Below, one piece after another: positions 51,022 to 60,631 of a stretch of DNA of 64,000 nucleotides. This stretch comes from an uncultured Methylococcales bacterium (lineage in GTDB: Bacteria; Pseudomonadota; Gammaproteobacteria; Methylococcales; Methylomonadaceae): NCBI GenBank assembly GCA_903902705.1, contig CAIUVX010000064.1, positions 1 through 64,000 on the forward strand, written 5' to 3'. The notes under the pieces were generated by a model. The model was not told the origin of the DNA. It worked only from the letters and a program-made list of their open reading frames with translations, and did not search any database. Numbering within the stretch: the stretch's first letter is position 1; each line of letters starts with the position of its first letter. A program made the translations under genes and the position numbers.

Positions 51022-53769
51022 TTAGACTTCATTGATTAGCTTTAATCCAGGTGGCAGGGCTTCACCAAATAATTGTTTTTCTTCTTTTTCATCTAACTCT
51101 TTAATTTGCTCAACCATCTCTAACCATGATGTTGGGGCTTTGCTGAGCTTTAGTTTTTCGCTGATTTGTAGCCGTAAAGTGCCGTCAATATCTCGCGCTC
51201 TATCGCCACTCATACGCGCCATTAAAGTAGCTGCAAAACCAATATGGGGATTTTTGCGCCAATCTTCGCTGAGCATAGCGGTCAACCAGCCACTGACTAT
51301 CTCTACTGAGACCACGTTATGGCTGCTACCATGAAACGGTACACGCGCTCCGAGTCGCCCGACTGCCCACCATGTTTGACTGGGTTCACTCGTTTTTTTG
51401 CAGGCGTTTGTGAACCATTCACCTAGCTGGATTTTTTTGTCAACGGGTAGACGCTCCAAAGTTGCCGATAGACGCACCATATCATCATAACCTCGTGACT
51501 TAATTTGCTTAGCAACACCCGCCTGTCTGGCAGCGGCGGGATTAAGGTATTTGGCAATATCGACAAAAATTTGTTCTTGGGCATTCGCATTTAAACCACC
51601 TGCAATACGCCGCCAGACTATCCACCACTCCGTCCAGTTTTGGGTTTCGTTGACGAACTGTAAACCCTGTGGGTAGAGCTTCCACAGTTGTTCCACGCGC
51701 CAATCATCCAAGGGATAACCAAAACCTGGTCGTAAACAAAAACCGATGAGACTGAGCCAAACACGCTCATGAGCTTCGGATCGGCGGCGAAATTTCGCGC
51801 CGTCCAATAAGGTGGTGAACATAGCTCTTAATAATGGCGTAGCCCATTCACTACGATCACAGGCTAATAATTTTTCTAACTCAGCGCGTAGGTTTTTAAC
51901 CGCCTTCGGGTCGATTTGTTTGGATTTAGAGCCGAACACTGCCTGTATTTTTTCCACCACTGCGGGAAACTGTGTCGGTAAGGTCGCATCGAATGTAGCG
52001 CGGGCTTTTTTTCTAATTTGAAATTCGACATCCCAGCGTTGAGCAGGATTTTCCACTGATACGCATTGAATTTTTAACGTGCCGATTTCGGTTTGAGTGA
52101 CACCTAATTGTACAATCGCTTCCGCTTGCAAATTATTGCTGGCAAAGGCAACGGCTAACGGCGGCAAGGAATGGAATTCATCGCTTATGTCGGTCACGTC
52201 ACCCGATTTAAACTCGTTGTCGCCTGTGGTGGAGGCTAAATGAAAACGGACAGGTGTGCCTAAACGCAAGGCAAAGCGGTGATTTGTTAGAATGACTTCC
52301 TCACCTTCTTCACTACCTCTGGGTAAAATACATATCCCTTGCTGATTAGCTGAATCATCGGTATCGACTAATAGAAAATAACTCCGCGCCGCGCCGCCAC
52401 CAATTTTTAATTTTTTATCACGTCTAGCAATCGCATAACTGACTGCACCAAACGCTACCGCCAACTCAGGGTGGCTGTTTTCCAGCAGGGTAGGGGAGGC
52501 ATCGCCCCATGAAGCCAATAAGCCTAGTGTTCTTTCAGTAATAGGTTGACTACGAAATACGCCACCGTTTAATAACAGTGCGTCAGGAACTACGCCTTGT
52601 CCACCTAGCGCGTCTTGTGCGGCGACTCGATGCAAATTTAAAAATGCCGCGATATGTTTACTAATGGCGGGGTCGGCAGTGTATGGCAAGCCAAATTCCA
52701 CCACGCCACTGCGTTTTTTATCGGGTAAATCATGCAAACCTGACAGCGGGAAAAAACCATCTAACGCTAGTGTTCTCACTTCTTCACGGCTTAATGTCAC
52801 TGAACGCGAACCGCCGATTAATTTTGAACCACCGCCCAATAACGTGACGGTCATGGATTCAGGCGCGTCTTCTGCCAATAAGCGTTCTTTAACTAAGCGA
52901 CACTGTTCAATTAATTGCGATAATTCTGCTGCTGATAAGCGTTTTTCGCCATTGTTTAAACGGTTTTCTGTGAGTCGGGCTAAGGCTAAATCAATATTGT
53001 CGCCGCCTAGCATTAAATGATTGCCGACACCGATACGCGTCAGTTTGGGTTCGATGTCACCTTGTTCGACTTTAATTAGCGTTAAATCAGTGGTGCCGCC
53101 GCCCACATCACAGACCAGCAATAAATGCACGTTCGCCAATTTTTGTTTTAGCTGTCCCGCATTACGCCGTAACCAGTCATAACACACGGCTTGCGGCTCT
53201 TCCAGCAAGCGCACATTATGCAAGCCAACGCTACGCGCCGCTTCCAAGGTCAGAGAACGCGCCCCTTCATCAAATGACGCAGGAACGGTAATGACTAAAT
53301 CCTGATTTTCTAACGGTGCATCGGGGAATTTATGTCCCCATACGGTACGAATATGGGCTAAATAACTGGCACTGGCATCAATCGGCGATACTTTGGCTAT
53401 TTCATCGCTACTACCCCACGGCAAAATTTCCGCGCTATGATCGACAGACGGATGCGATAACCAACTTTTCGCGCTGGTTACTAAGCGTCCTGTGGTTTTC
53501 GCGCCTAATAAACGTGCCGCTTCACCAATAATAGCATTATCACCTTCGGTAGAAAAAACTAGGTCTGTCGCCGATAATTCACCTTCGGCAGGATGATAGC
53601 GCACCGAGGGTAATAACGGTCTAGCCGCTACTTGCCCTAAATCAACTAACTGCTCAACCTGAAAAAGTTGAATGTCTCGATTGCTATTATCGGCTTTGGT
53701 GTATGCCACAACCGTATGCGTTGTTCCTAAGTCGATACCGACTAAATAATGTGGAGTTTGTTTATGCAC
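51022..53769 (-). CDS. Large Hsp70-family protein
   Basis: A 915-residue chaperone relative with an intact actin-like ATPase: VGIDLGTTHTVVAY (phosphate 1), LLEEPQAVCYDW, LLVCDVGGGTTDLTL (phosphate 2) and VPDALLLNGGVFRSQPI (adenosine). A short beta region (about 480-600) may be the substrate domain, and the last 300 residues form a helical extension not found in DnaK. Such enlarged Hsp70 proteins occur widely in proteobacteria, often next to a second Hsp70 gene; only one is present here. Clients are unknown. No DnaJ or GrpE gene is close. Confidence 0.9.
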   Translation of the reverse strand: MHKQTPHYLVGIDLGTTHTVVAYTKADNSNRDIQLFQVEQLVDLGQVAARPLLPSVRYHPAEGELSATDLVFSTEGDNAIIGEAARLLGAKTTGRLVTSAKSWLSHPSVDHSAEILPWGSSDEIAKVSPIDASASYLAHIRTVWGHKFPDAPLENQDLVITVPASFDEGARSLTLEAARSVGLHNVRLLEEPQAVCYDWLRRNAGQLKQKLANVHLLLVCDVGGGTTDLTLIKVEQGDIEPKLTRIGVGNHLMLGGDNIDLALARLTENRLNNGEKRLSAAELSQLIEQCRLVKERLLAEDAPESMTVTLLGGGSKLIGGSRSVTLSREEVRTLALDGFFPLSGLHDLPDKKRSGVVEFGLPYTADPAISKHIAAFLNLHRVAAQDALGGQGVVPDALLLNGGVFRSQPITERTLGLLASWGDASPTLLENSHPELAVAFGAVSYAIARRDKKLKIGGGAARSYFLLVDTDDSANQQGICILPRGSEEGEEVILTNHRFALRLGTPVRFHLASTTGDNEFKSGDVTDISDEFHSLPPLAVAFASNNLQAEAIVQLGVTQTEIGTLKIQCVSVENPAQRWDVEFQIRKKARATFDATLPTQFPAVVEKIQAVFGSKSKQIDPKAVKNLRAELEKLLACDRSEWATPLLRAMFTTLLDGAKFRRRSEAHERVWLSLIGFCLRPGFGYPLDDWRVEQLWKLYPQGLQFVNETQNWTEWWIVWRRIAGGLNANAQEQIFVDIAKYLNPAAARQAGVAKQIKSRGYDDMVRLSATLERLPVDKKIQLGEWFTNACKKTSEPSQTWWAVGRLGARVPFHGSSHNVVSVEIVSGWLTAMLSEDWRKNPHIGFAATLMARMSGDRARDIDGTLRLQISEKLKLSKAPTSWLEMVEQIKELDEKEEKQLFGEALPPGLKLINEV

Positions 53770-54101
53770 GACGTTCTTTTCAAAAAGTTTTCTATTTATT
53801 GTTATTGTCCCGCTATGGTCTCAAAACTGCTTGCTTTGGTAAAGTATTTAATCTCGTTAGATTTCTTGGCTATTTTTACCTGTTTTAGCGAACTCGCCCA
53901 TGCACTTACCCTCGTATTCGTAAGGCTGACGTGTAGTTTTGTCAGCACTATTTCGTACTCACGCCGTAAAATACGCTGTCAATTAGCTGGACTCAATTCT
54001 TGCAATCACTCACGCTATACAGGATGATGTTTAGAAATGTGAGCATTTTTTTTCACATTATTCTACTATGTACGGATTTATCCTTTAGTGACAGCCATAA
54101 A
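53770..54101. other. Divergent promoter region of the Hsp70-like gene and yoaA
   Basis: About 330 bp with no credible gene. The ORF at 53749-54027 and the first 34 codons of the track's helicase ORF have no family similarity. The short hairpin GCTGAC/GTCAGC lies near 53926. Promoters for both divergent genes should be here. Confidence 0.4.
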
Positions 54102-56021
54102 GTGACCATATTAACTGCATTTTTTAGCCATCATGGCGCGTTAGCGAAAATCATCAAGGGTTATCAGCCGCGAACTGCACAGCTTGAGATGGCTGAAGCA
54201 ATTAATAGCGCGATAGAAAACCAACAACATTTAATTGCCGAAGCGGGTACGGGGACGGGCAAAACCTTTGCCTATTTAGTGCCTGCAATTTTGTCGGGCA
54301 AGAAAGTAATTATCTCGACAGGCACAAAAAATTTACAAGACCAGTTATTTAATAAAGATTTACCGTTGATTCGTAAGGCAATTAAGCATCCGTTTGTTGC
54401 CACGCTATTAAAAGGACGGGCTAATTATTTATGCACTTATCGTTTAGAAAATTCACTCACTTCGCATATCGGTTTTAGTAAAGAAGATGCCAAATCGTTG
54501 GCAAAAATTAACACTTGGGCTAAACGCACTGAAACAGGCGATATTGCTGAAATGGGCAGTGTTGCTGATACTGATCCTGTTTGGTATCAAGCGACCTCTA
54601 CATTGGACAATTGTTTAGGGCAGGATTGTGATGATTATGGCGATTGTTTTTTAGTCAAAGCGCGTAAAAAAGCCAGAGAAGCCGATATTTTGGTGGTTAA
54701 CCATCATGTATTATGCGCGGATTGGTCATTGCGTGATGGTGGTTTTGGTGAATTGTTGCCCAATGCCGATGTGGTGATTATTGATGAAGCTCATCAACTT
54801 GCGGAAACTGCCTCGAATTTTTTAGGTATCACAGTGGGTGCGAAACAACTCAGTGATTTGGCAGAAGACGCGCTGATGGAATATTTTAAAGATGCCAGTG
54901 ATATTCCTGCACTACGCACCGCCGCTGAAGCCTTGGAACATCAAGTCAAAAACTTACGTCTCGCTTTTGGTGTGGAACAAAAACGTGGCGATTGGCAAGA
55001 AATCACCAACACACCTGATACAGTGAAGTCCTTGAATGGATTGCAAACCCAATTACACCAGCTTGGCGAGCAATTAACCCGTGCATCTGTTAAAAGTAAA
55101 GCCTTGGAAGCCTGTAGTAAACGCTGTGATGAGTTAAGCCAACATTTAAAATTGTTGTTAGACGCGCCCGATGGCAAATGGATACGCTGGTTTGAAACCC
55201 ATAAAAAAACCTTTAGCCTTAACCGCACGCCGTTGAATATTGCTAATGAATTCCAAGGCTTTATGCAGCAACACCCAGCAACGTGGATTTTTACCTCTGC
55301 AACCTTAAGCGTGGCTAATCGCTTCGATCATTTTGTGCATAATCTGGGTTTAACTAGCGCGACCAGCGAACGCTGGGAAAGCCCGTTTGATTATGCAACA
55401 CAAGCGTTGTTTTATCATCCCAAAGACTTGCCACAACCTAACGATTTTGATTTTATTCCGCGTGTTGTTGAATTTGCCATTCCCGTATTACAAGCCAGTC
55501 GCGGGCGTGCATTTTTTCTATTTACCAGTCATCGTGCCTTGAAACAAGCGGCTGAATTGTTGGAAGATCAATTAGATTATCCCTTATTAGTCCAAGGCAC
55601 GGTGTCAAAAAATAGATTATTAGAGCAATTTCAAAAAGCGGGCAATGCAGTGTTATTAGGCACGGCGAGTTTTTGGGAAGGTGTAGACGTGCGTGGCGAA
55701 GCCTTGTCCTGCGTCATTATTGATAAATTGCCGTTTGCTTCTCCAGGTGATCCTGTTTTAAAAGCCCGATTAGATGCGATGACCCAACAAGGTAAAAATG
55801 CGTTTATGGATTATCAAGTTCCCGCCGCTGTGTTGTCTTTACGGCAAGGCATAGGGCGATTATTGCGCGATGTGACCGACAGAGGTGTGTTGATGATTTG
55901 TGATCCACGGTTATTAAAAAAATCTTACGGACAAACTTTTTTAGATAGCATACCGCCTATGCGCCGCACGCGCGATATTGCCGATGTGCAAGCCTTTTTC
56001 CAATCAGAGACGAAACAATGA
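54102..56021 (+). CDS. yoaA: ATP-dependent DNA helicase YoaA (DinG-like, Fe-S)
   Basis: A superfamily-2 XPD-like helicase involved in repair of replication damage. I prefer the GTG start at 54102 (639 residues), because the family begins at about AFFSHHGALAKIIKGYQPRTAQLEMA and the extra 34 residues from TTG 54000 look non-coding. Walker A is AGTGTGKTFAYL and the DEAH box is IIDEAHQLAE. The 4Fe-4S cysteines are seen in NYLCTYRL, NCLGQDCDDYGDCFLVKA. Motifs GTASFWEGVDVRG and RQGIGRLLRD are in domain 2. The stop overlaps the tsaB start. Confidence 0.93.
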   Translation: MTILTAFFSHHGALAKIIKGYQPRTAQLEMAEAINSAIENQQHLIAEAGTGTGKTFAYLVPAILSGKKVIISTGTKNLQDQLFNKDLPLIRKAIKHPFVATLLKGRANYLCTYRLENSLTSHIGFSKEDAKSLAKINTWAKRTETGDIAEMGSVADTDPVWYQATSTLDNCLGQDCDDYGDCFLVKARKKAREADILVVNHHVLCADWSLRDGGFGELLPNADVVIIDEAHQLAETASNFLGITVGAKQLSDLAEDALMEYFKDASDIPALRTAAEALEHQVKNLRLAFGVEQKRGDWQEITNTPDTVKSLNGLQTQLHQLGEQLTRASVKSKALEACSKRCDELSQHLKLLLDAPDGKWIRWFETHKKTFSLNRTPLNIANEFQGFMQQHPATWIFTSATLSVANRFDHFVHNLGLTSATSERWESPFDYATQALFYHPKDLPQPNDFDFIPRVVEFAIPVLQASRGRAFFLFTSHRALKQAAELLEDQLDYPLLVQGTVSKNRLLEQFQKAGNAVLLGTASFWEGVDVRGEALSCVIIDKLPFASPGDPVLKARLDAMTQQGKNAFMDYQVPAAVLSLRQGIGRLLRDVTDRGVLMICDPRLLKKSYGQTFLDSIPPMRRTRDIADVQAFFQSETKQ

Positions 56022-56713
56022 AATTATTAGCCGTAGAAACCGCGACTGAAGCTTGCTCGGCGGCGTTATCTATCGATGGTGTGATTAGCGAACGCTTTGA
56101 ACTCGCACCTAGACACCACACGAAACTGATTTTACCGATGATTGATGAACTGATGCGGGAAGCGGGTTTAAAGCCTACCGAGCTAGACGCGCTGGCGTTT
56201 GGTTGTGGACCTGGTTCATTTACAGGCATACGCATTGCAACAGGTGTTATTCAAGGTCTGGCGTTTGGTTTGGATTTACCCGTGGTGCGGGTGTCAACAC
56301 TGGCAGCAATGGCACAAGAATTTTTTGACCGTAGCGAACAGTCGCTTGCTTTCACTGCTATGGATGCGCGTATGGAAGAAATTTTTTGGGGCGTGTATCA
56401 ACGTGATGAACAAGGCTTTGCTAAGTTGATTGGCAATGAAGCGGTGATTGCGGCTGAATTAGTGGATTGTCCCATTGAAAGTTTAGGTGTGGGTATTGGT
56501 TCAGCATGGGGTGTTTATGCGGACAAACTAATCAGTCGATTAGCGGAGCAAGTTAGCCACTATGAAAGTGATAATCTACCTAGAGCCGCGTTGATTGCCC
56601 GTTTAGGGGGGCAGGGTTTTATGCAAGGCTTAGCTGTTCCTGTTGAGCTGGCTATGCCAGTGTATTTACGCGATAAGGTGGCAAAAACAGAAGCGGAAAG
56701 AGCCGCACAATGA
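56018..56713 (+). CDS. tsaB: tRNA threonylcarbamoyladenosine synthesis protein TsaB
   Basis: A partner of TsaD and TsaE in forming t6A37 in tRNAs reading ANN codons. The 231-residue ASKHA-fold protein starts LLAVETATEACSAALSIDG and has HHTKLILPMIDELMREAG and the GCGPGSFTGIRIATGVIQGLAFG motif. The ATG overlaps the helicase stop by 4 nt, and its end overlaps the EVE gene by 4 nt. A yoaA-tsaB pairing is common in gammaproteobacteria. Confidence 0.95.
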   Translation: MKLLAVETATEACSAALSIDGVISERFELAPRHHTKLILPMIDELMREAGLKPTELDALAFGCGPGSFTGIRIATGVIQGLAFGLDLPVVRVSTLAAMAQEFFDRSEQSLAFTAMDARMEEIFWGVYQRDEQGFAKLIGNEAVIAAELVDCPIESLGVGIGSAWGVYADKLISRLAEQVSHYESDNLPRAALIARLGGQGFMQGLAVPVELAMPVYLRDKVAKTEAERAAQ

Positions 56714-57186
56714 ACTACTGGCTAATGAAATCCGAACCCGATACCTTTAGTATTGATGATTTAATGCACCGCCCCCAACAAACTGAACCGTGGGATGGGG
56801 TGCGTAATTATCAGGCACGAAATATGATGCGTGATGATATGAAATTAGGCGATAAAGTGTTTTTTTATCATTCTAATTGCGCCGAAGTGGGGATAGTTGG
56901 CATTATGGAGGTGGCTAAAGAAGGTTATCCCGATGGTTCAGCATTTAATCCTGATGACAAACATTTTGATCCAAAAAGCGATCCCGCTAAGCCGCGCTGG
57001 ATAAGAGTAGATGTGAAATATATCAGGCGATTATCGCGTACTATTACCCTTAAAGAACTCAAAACCAAAGTAGAGTTGGCAGATTTTACCCTGTTAAGAG
57101 CAGGTAATCGCTTATCCATTATGCCTGTCAGCAAAACGCAATGGGATTTTATTTTGTCATTGGAATCTTCTACAAATGAACGCTAA
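56710..57186 (+). CDS. EVE-domain protein
   Basis: A 158-residue EVE (PUA-like) protein, related to thymocyte nuclear protein 1, with YWLMKSEPDTFSIDDL, WDGVRNYQARNMMRD, GDKVFFYHSN, VGIMEVAKEGYPD and DFTLLRAGNRLSIMPVS. EVE domains bind modified bases in DNA or RNA. It overlaps tsaB (4 nt) and the next gene (11 nt). The tRNA-modification neighbour suggests an RNA-linked role, but this is weak inference. Confidence 0.94.
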   Translation: MNYWLMKSEPDTFSIDDLMHRPQQTEPWDGVRNYQARNMMRDDMKLGDKVFFYHSNCAEVGIVGIMEVAKEGYPDGSAFNPDDKHFDPKSDPAKPRWIRVDVKYIRRLSRTITLKELKTKVELADFTLLRAGNRLSIMPVSKTQWDFILSLESSTNER

Positions 57187-57733
57187 CACAGAATTAGATC
57201 AAGCCTACATCAGTGGGACACAAATGTGGTTGAACTCGGTTATTATCGGCTACAATCTTTGCCCTTTCGCAAGACATGAACAAGAACGTGGTAGTATTCA
57301 TTTTAGCGTCGATCAGCACGCAAAGATTGAAAACTGCTTGCTGGCTATGATGACTGAAATTGAACGGTTAGATAGTGATACTGATATTGAAACTACCTTG
57401 CTAATTTATGCACGAGCGTTTAGTAATTTTGATGATTATCTGGATTTTTTGGCATTAGCAGAAGCCTTATTAGATGAACAAGGTTACGAAGGCGTTTATC
57501 AACTGGCAAGTTTTCATCCTAATTATTGTTTTGAAGGGGCGACCCAAGATGACCCTGCCAATTATACTAACCGTTCACCTTATCCCATGTTGCATTTATT
57601 GCGAGAAAGCAGTATCGAAGAAGCGGTTCGTCATTACCCTAACCCTGATAATATTCCGCAACATAATATTGAATTAACTCGACGTTTAGGTTTGGCTAAG
57701 TTACAAAGCTTATTGGCTGCTTGTTATTCATAA
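57176..57733 (+). CDS. DUF1415 family protein
   Basis: A 185-residue protein of unknown function. Family features include WLNSVIIGYNLCPFARHE, ETTLLIYARAFSNFDDYLDFLALAE, GVYQLASFHPNYCFEG and NRSPYPMLHLLRE. The conserved CPF and HP-Y-F segments suggest an enzyme or metal site. The gene closes the yoaA-tsaB-EVE unit with overlapping reading frames. No signal peptide. Confidence 0.9.
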   Translation: MNANTELDQAYISGTQMWLNSVIIGYNLCPFARHEQERGSIHFSVDQHAKIENCLLAMMTEIERLDSDTDIETTLLIYARAFSNFDDYLDFLALAEALLDEQGYEGVYQLASFHPNYCFEGATQDDPANYTNRSPYPMLHLLRESSIEEAVRHYPNPDNIPQHNIELTRRLGLAKLQSLLAACYS

Positions 57734-57815
57734 ATTATGATGGTTTTTGCAGTAAAATACGACAGTCATTCTTTAAAGTTTAGTTTGCTCCACACTGTTA
57801 TGAGAAAACAATCAC

Positions 57816-58415
57816 ATGAACCCATTTAAAAAATTTTTTCGCGATGAGCGTTTTGACATGGATTGGCGACGCTTGGTCGCACAGGGCATTGTCATTATGC
57901 TAATAGGTGTCGGGCTAGTGTTAATCGGTACCGTGCGCTCTAATGTTGTTGTTTTGTCAGCAAAAGAACTGTCTTGGCTGCCTATTAGTGGCATGGTTAT
58001 TTTGGCGTTAGGCGTGGTTGAATGTCTTGATGCCTTCCTTGCCAAAGAAACCCGCGACTTTTTACAAAATCTGCAAGTTGGGGTGTTAGACACTGTTATC
58101 GGTGCCTTAATTGTTTTTAGCGTCGCAGAAGAACCCGCTCGTTTTAGTTTAATGATTGCCAGCTATCTTATTGCACGCGGTATTGTGCGCATTACTCTGA
58201 TTTATGCCATGCAGTTGCCGAATGCCGCTTTTTCTTCTATTGGCGGTTTTGCAGCGATTATTATGGGTTTTATGATATGGATGGGCTGGCCATCGACAGG
58301 TGGTTGGTTTCTGTCTTTGTGTTTGAATATCGAAATTGCGATACGCGGCTGGGCGATTATTATTTTCGCACTGTGGGTAAGAAAACAAAAAGACGATAAT
58401 CTATTTCAGCTTTGA
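57816..58415 (+). CDS. HdeD/DUF308-like membrane protein
   Basis: A 199-residue integral membrane protein with about six helices arranged as repeated hairpins (GIVIMLIGVGLVLIGTV, GMVILALGVVECLDAFL, VIGALIVFSV, IGGFAAIIMGFMIWMGWP). The pattern fits the DUF308/HdeD group, which is linked to acid or stress tolerance in E. coli. Function here is unknown. It has its own upstream gap of 82 nt and a terminator after it. Confidence 0.7.
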   Translation: MNPFKKFFRDERFDMDWRRLVAQGIVIMLIGVGLVLIGTVRSNVVVLSAKELSWLPISGMVILALGVVECLDAFLAKETRDFLQNLQVGVLDTVIGALIVFSVAEEPARFSLMIASYLIARGIVRITLIYAMQLPNAAFSSIGGFAAIIMGFMIWMGWPSTGGWFLSLCLNIEIAIRGWAIIIFALWVRKQKDDNLFQL

Positions 58416-58421
58416 CCCGAG

Positions 58422-58464
58422 TGTGGCTATCGAATATTGAATACCGATAGCCACAACAATTTTT
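58422..58464 (+). terminator. Intrinsic terminator after the HdeD-like gene
   Basis: TGTGGCTATCG and CGATAGCCACA form an 11-bp stem around 12 nt, followed by ACAATTTTT. It lies 7 nt after the stop codon. Confidence 0.75.
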
Positions 58465-58523
58465 AGCAAATAGCTTTTATTCGCTTATTCCGCATTAACA
58501 GTGTTTTTGTCGTTGATAGCTTT

Positions 58524-59195
58524 TTAGAGTTCTTTGGGTTCTACTGGCTCGCTTACAAGCTGGGTGTTTTCAGCGACAATAGTTTCCGATTTTTCATTCA
58601 ATGCCGCTAAAAATGCCACAAACCAAGGCTGGTCTTTAACCTTATCCAAGTCAGGATCGTTAACAATGCTATCAACGTCGGGTAAGCTGCCTTTGCTTTT
58701 AGATTCTTGTAAAGCCGCTAAACAGGCTTCACCTTCATCGCGTAAGCCATAAATACAGGCAAGATTATAAGAAGCCGTGCCTGCCTGAATGGCATTGCCT
58801 TGTTCAAAATTAATTCGTGCGGCTTCGTATAATTCATCATTAAAATCAACGGCTTTTAATCTGGCTAAATCCATATAAGCCACACCGCCATCAATCGCCG
58901 CACCTAAATATGAGGGGTTTAGCAGTAAGCAAAAAGAAAATTTAGCAATCGCCTCTTGAGTCAGCTTAATGGCTTCATCACCTGTTTTAGTTTTTGCTTG
59001 ATGTAACAACGCAAAGCCCCAGTTATACAATGTGTCAGAACGCAGTGGATCACCCACTAACACTTCGGCATAATCGTGATAAGCCCCTTTATACAAATGG
59101 TCGGCAGCTGTGCCTTCGCTACTACGCGCTTTTGCAGTTTGATTAATGGCGGCACTCAGTTTTTTTTTCTTAGTAAACGTCTCTAATAGTGACAT
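58524..59195 (-). CDS. TPR-repeat protein
   Basis: A 223-residue helical-repeat protein. TPR-like units appear from about residue 40 (AYHDYAEVLVGDPLRSDTLYNWGFALLHQA, AIAKFSFCLLLNPSYLGAAIDGGVAYMDLA, ASYNLACIYGLRDEGEACLAALQES). The end, DVDSIVNDPDLDKVKDQPWF, is the TPR end-of-group pattern. The N-terminus is basic and there is no signal peptide, so it is probably a cytosolic scaffold. It follows the next minus-strand gene by about 20 nt. Confidence 0.82.
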   Translation of the reverse strand: MSLLETFTKKKKLSAAINQTAKARSSEGTAADHLYKGAYHDYAEVLVGDPLRSDTLYNWGFALLHQAKTKTGDEAIKLTQEAIAKFSFCLLLNPSYLGAAIDGGVAYMDLARLKAVDFNDELYEAARINFEQGNAIQAGTASYNLACIYGLRDEGEACLAALQESKSKGSLPDVDSIVNDPDLDKVKDQPWFVAFLAALNEKSETIVAENTQLVSEPVEPKEL

Positions 59196-59218
59196 AGTTT
59201 ATTTTCCCCCTCAGATTG

Positions 59219-59545
59219 CTATTTAATAGCGAAGCTATGTACCCACGCGTGACCTTCGTCATCCCAACTCATACCTGCGTGCATTTTTAAAATAATATCT
59301 TTGTACAGTGCTAAGGTAGGATAACCCTCTGCTTGTGCGTGTTGGTCAGTCATATCACCTAAACGCTCATATTGTAAATCAGTGATGACAAAAGTTACGC
59401 CGTCTAAATCAAACTCTTCTTCAGGATAGCCATAGACACCATTACGGCGTTGCTGGGTTTTTAACCCTGCTTTGGCGGATGCAACTGATTTTGGATGCGT
59501 AATTAAGCGTTCTATTGAACAGGTTTTTTCTGGGTAATTTGCCAT
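59219..59545 (-). CDS. Small PUA/ASCH-like domain protein
   Basis: A 108-residue acidic protein: IERLITHPKSVASAKAGLKTQQRRNGVYGYPEEEFDLDGVTFVITDLQYERLGDMTDQHAQAEGY. The pattern of a basic loop, a beta strand and E-RL-D-(x)-A-EGY is like ASCH/PUA domains that bind RNA. It is encoded just before the TPR gene (23-nt gap), probably in one transcript. Family assignment is by pattern and is moderate at best. Confidence 0.6.
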   Translation of the reverse strand: MANYPEKTCSIERLITHPKSVASAKAGLKTQQRRNGVYGYPEEEFDLDGVTFVITDLQYERLGDMTDQHAQAEGYPTLALYKDIILKMHAGMSWDDEGHAWVHSFAIK

Positions 59546-59664
59546 GACGAACTCTATCTAAGTTAAAAGTAGGCATTGTATAGCACAATCGTTTAAAGCT
59601 AAGAAATTTAAAAATAACGCGTAGGATGATATTATGAAAACTTAAAATTGAATTGTTATTTCGT

Positions 59665-59692
59665 TTGAGGGTAATAGGAAATTATGTATAAT
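59665..59692 (+). promoter_or_regulatory. Sigma-70 promoter of the first OmpA-like gene
   Basis: TTGAGG (59665-59670) and TATAAT (59687-59692) are separated by 16 bp. A leader of about 115 nt follows, with the small hairpin ATTCA/TGAAT (near 59742). The same arrangement recurs at 60496-60523. Confidence 0.7.
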
Positions 59693-59816
59693 TGGCGGGG
59701 TTAGCTATAAATTTGTAACGCCGTTCACGCTCTGATAACTCATTCAGTCAAATGAATAAGCTACTAGCTTAGTTGGCTAAGCGTTCTTTGTTTTAATATT
59801 TCTTTGGGGTATTTTT

Positions 59817-60452
59817 ATGAAAACACAACACCTGTTATTTTGTCTGTTTGGCGTAATGATTTTAACCAATGTCGCTTATGCTGACGTTAATTTTGGTAAA
59901 AAAGTACCATCAGCCAATGACGTAATTAACGCTCTCGATCCTTCTAATGTTAATCCAAGTGCTACACCCGAAGATGCTGATTATGAAGGCGATGTTAAAA
60001 AAGACAACAGTCGCTCTATTGATATGAGTAAACTGGATGCCAGACCTTCGTCAACCAAACCAAGACCTAGCAAACCAAAACCCATTCCAATGCCCGCCTC
60101 AAGTAACAATGAGGCAGCGTTGTCTATGGAAATTATCTTTGGTTACAACTCCGCAGAGTTGACTGCGACTGCCAAGGAACAACTCAGACCTGTGGGTGAA
60201 GCATTGGCTTCTGGAAAATTATCAAACCTGAGTTTTGTCGTTGAAGGTCATACTGATGGTGTGGGTGGTCAAGCGTATAACAAAACCTTGTCTGAAGAAC
60301 GTGCCGCATCGGTAAAAAGTTTTTTAGTGACGGCTTTCAACCTGCCATCTACTAATATTCAGATTGTTGGTAAAGGAAAAAGTGACTTACTTGATCCTAA
60401 TAATCCAAGTAGCGAAGTCAATCGCCGAGTACGCATTATTGCTAGAAAGTAA
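59817..60452 (+). CDS. OmpA-family peptidoglycan-binding protein (copy 1)
   Basis: A 211-residue exported protein with signal peptide TQHLLFCLFGVMILTNVAYA, a variable region with a Pro/Lys-rich stretch (RPSSTKPRPSKPKP), and a C-terminal OmpA_C domain (about 103-211) with FVVEGHTDGVGGQAYNKTLSEERAASVKSFL and NRRVRI. It lacks a membrane barrel and lipobox, so it is probably a periplasmic peptidoglycan-binding protein. Its paralogue follows 180 nt later; signal peptide, leader and promoter are shared. Confidence 0.9.
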   Translation: MKTQHLLFCLFGVMILTNVAYADVNFGKKVPSANDVINALDPSNVNPSATPEDADYEGDVKKDNSRSIDMSKLDARPSSTKPRPSKPKPIPMPASSNNEAALSMEIIFGYNSAELTATAKEQLRPVGEALASGKLSNLSFVVEGHTDGVGGQAYNKTLSEERAASVKSFLVTAFNLPSTNIQIVGKGKSDLLDPNNPSSEVNRRVRIIARK

Positions 60453-60495
60453 AGCTATTGGCACGCGCTGTTTGCTATAGAATTGCGATGCTATG

Positions 60496-60523
60496 TTCGA
60501 GGCTAAGAGGATTTATGTATAAT
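60496..60523 (+). promoter_or_regulatory. Sigma-70 promoter of the second OmpA-like gene (duplicated)
   Basis: TTCGAG and TATAAT are 16 bp apart, in a sequence clearly duplicated from the first copy (ATTATGTATAATTG versus ATTTATGTATAATTG). The leader hairpin is retained with a G-T pair replacing an A-T pair (ATTCA/TGGAT). Confidence 0.65.
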
Positions 60524-60631
60524 TGCGGTGTTAGTAGGTTAATAAATTTATGCCGCTGTTAACTCATTCAACCAAATGGATAAGCCACTGGCGTAGCGTT
60601 CTTTGTTTTAATATTTCTTTGGGGTATTTTT

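Noticed and set aside
53749-54027. 92-residue ORF upstream of yoaA
   Set aside because: Overlaps the 5' end of the Hsp70-like gene on the other strand and has no recognisable pattern.
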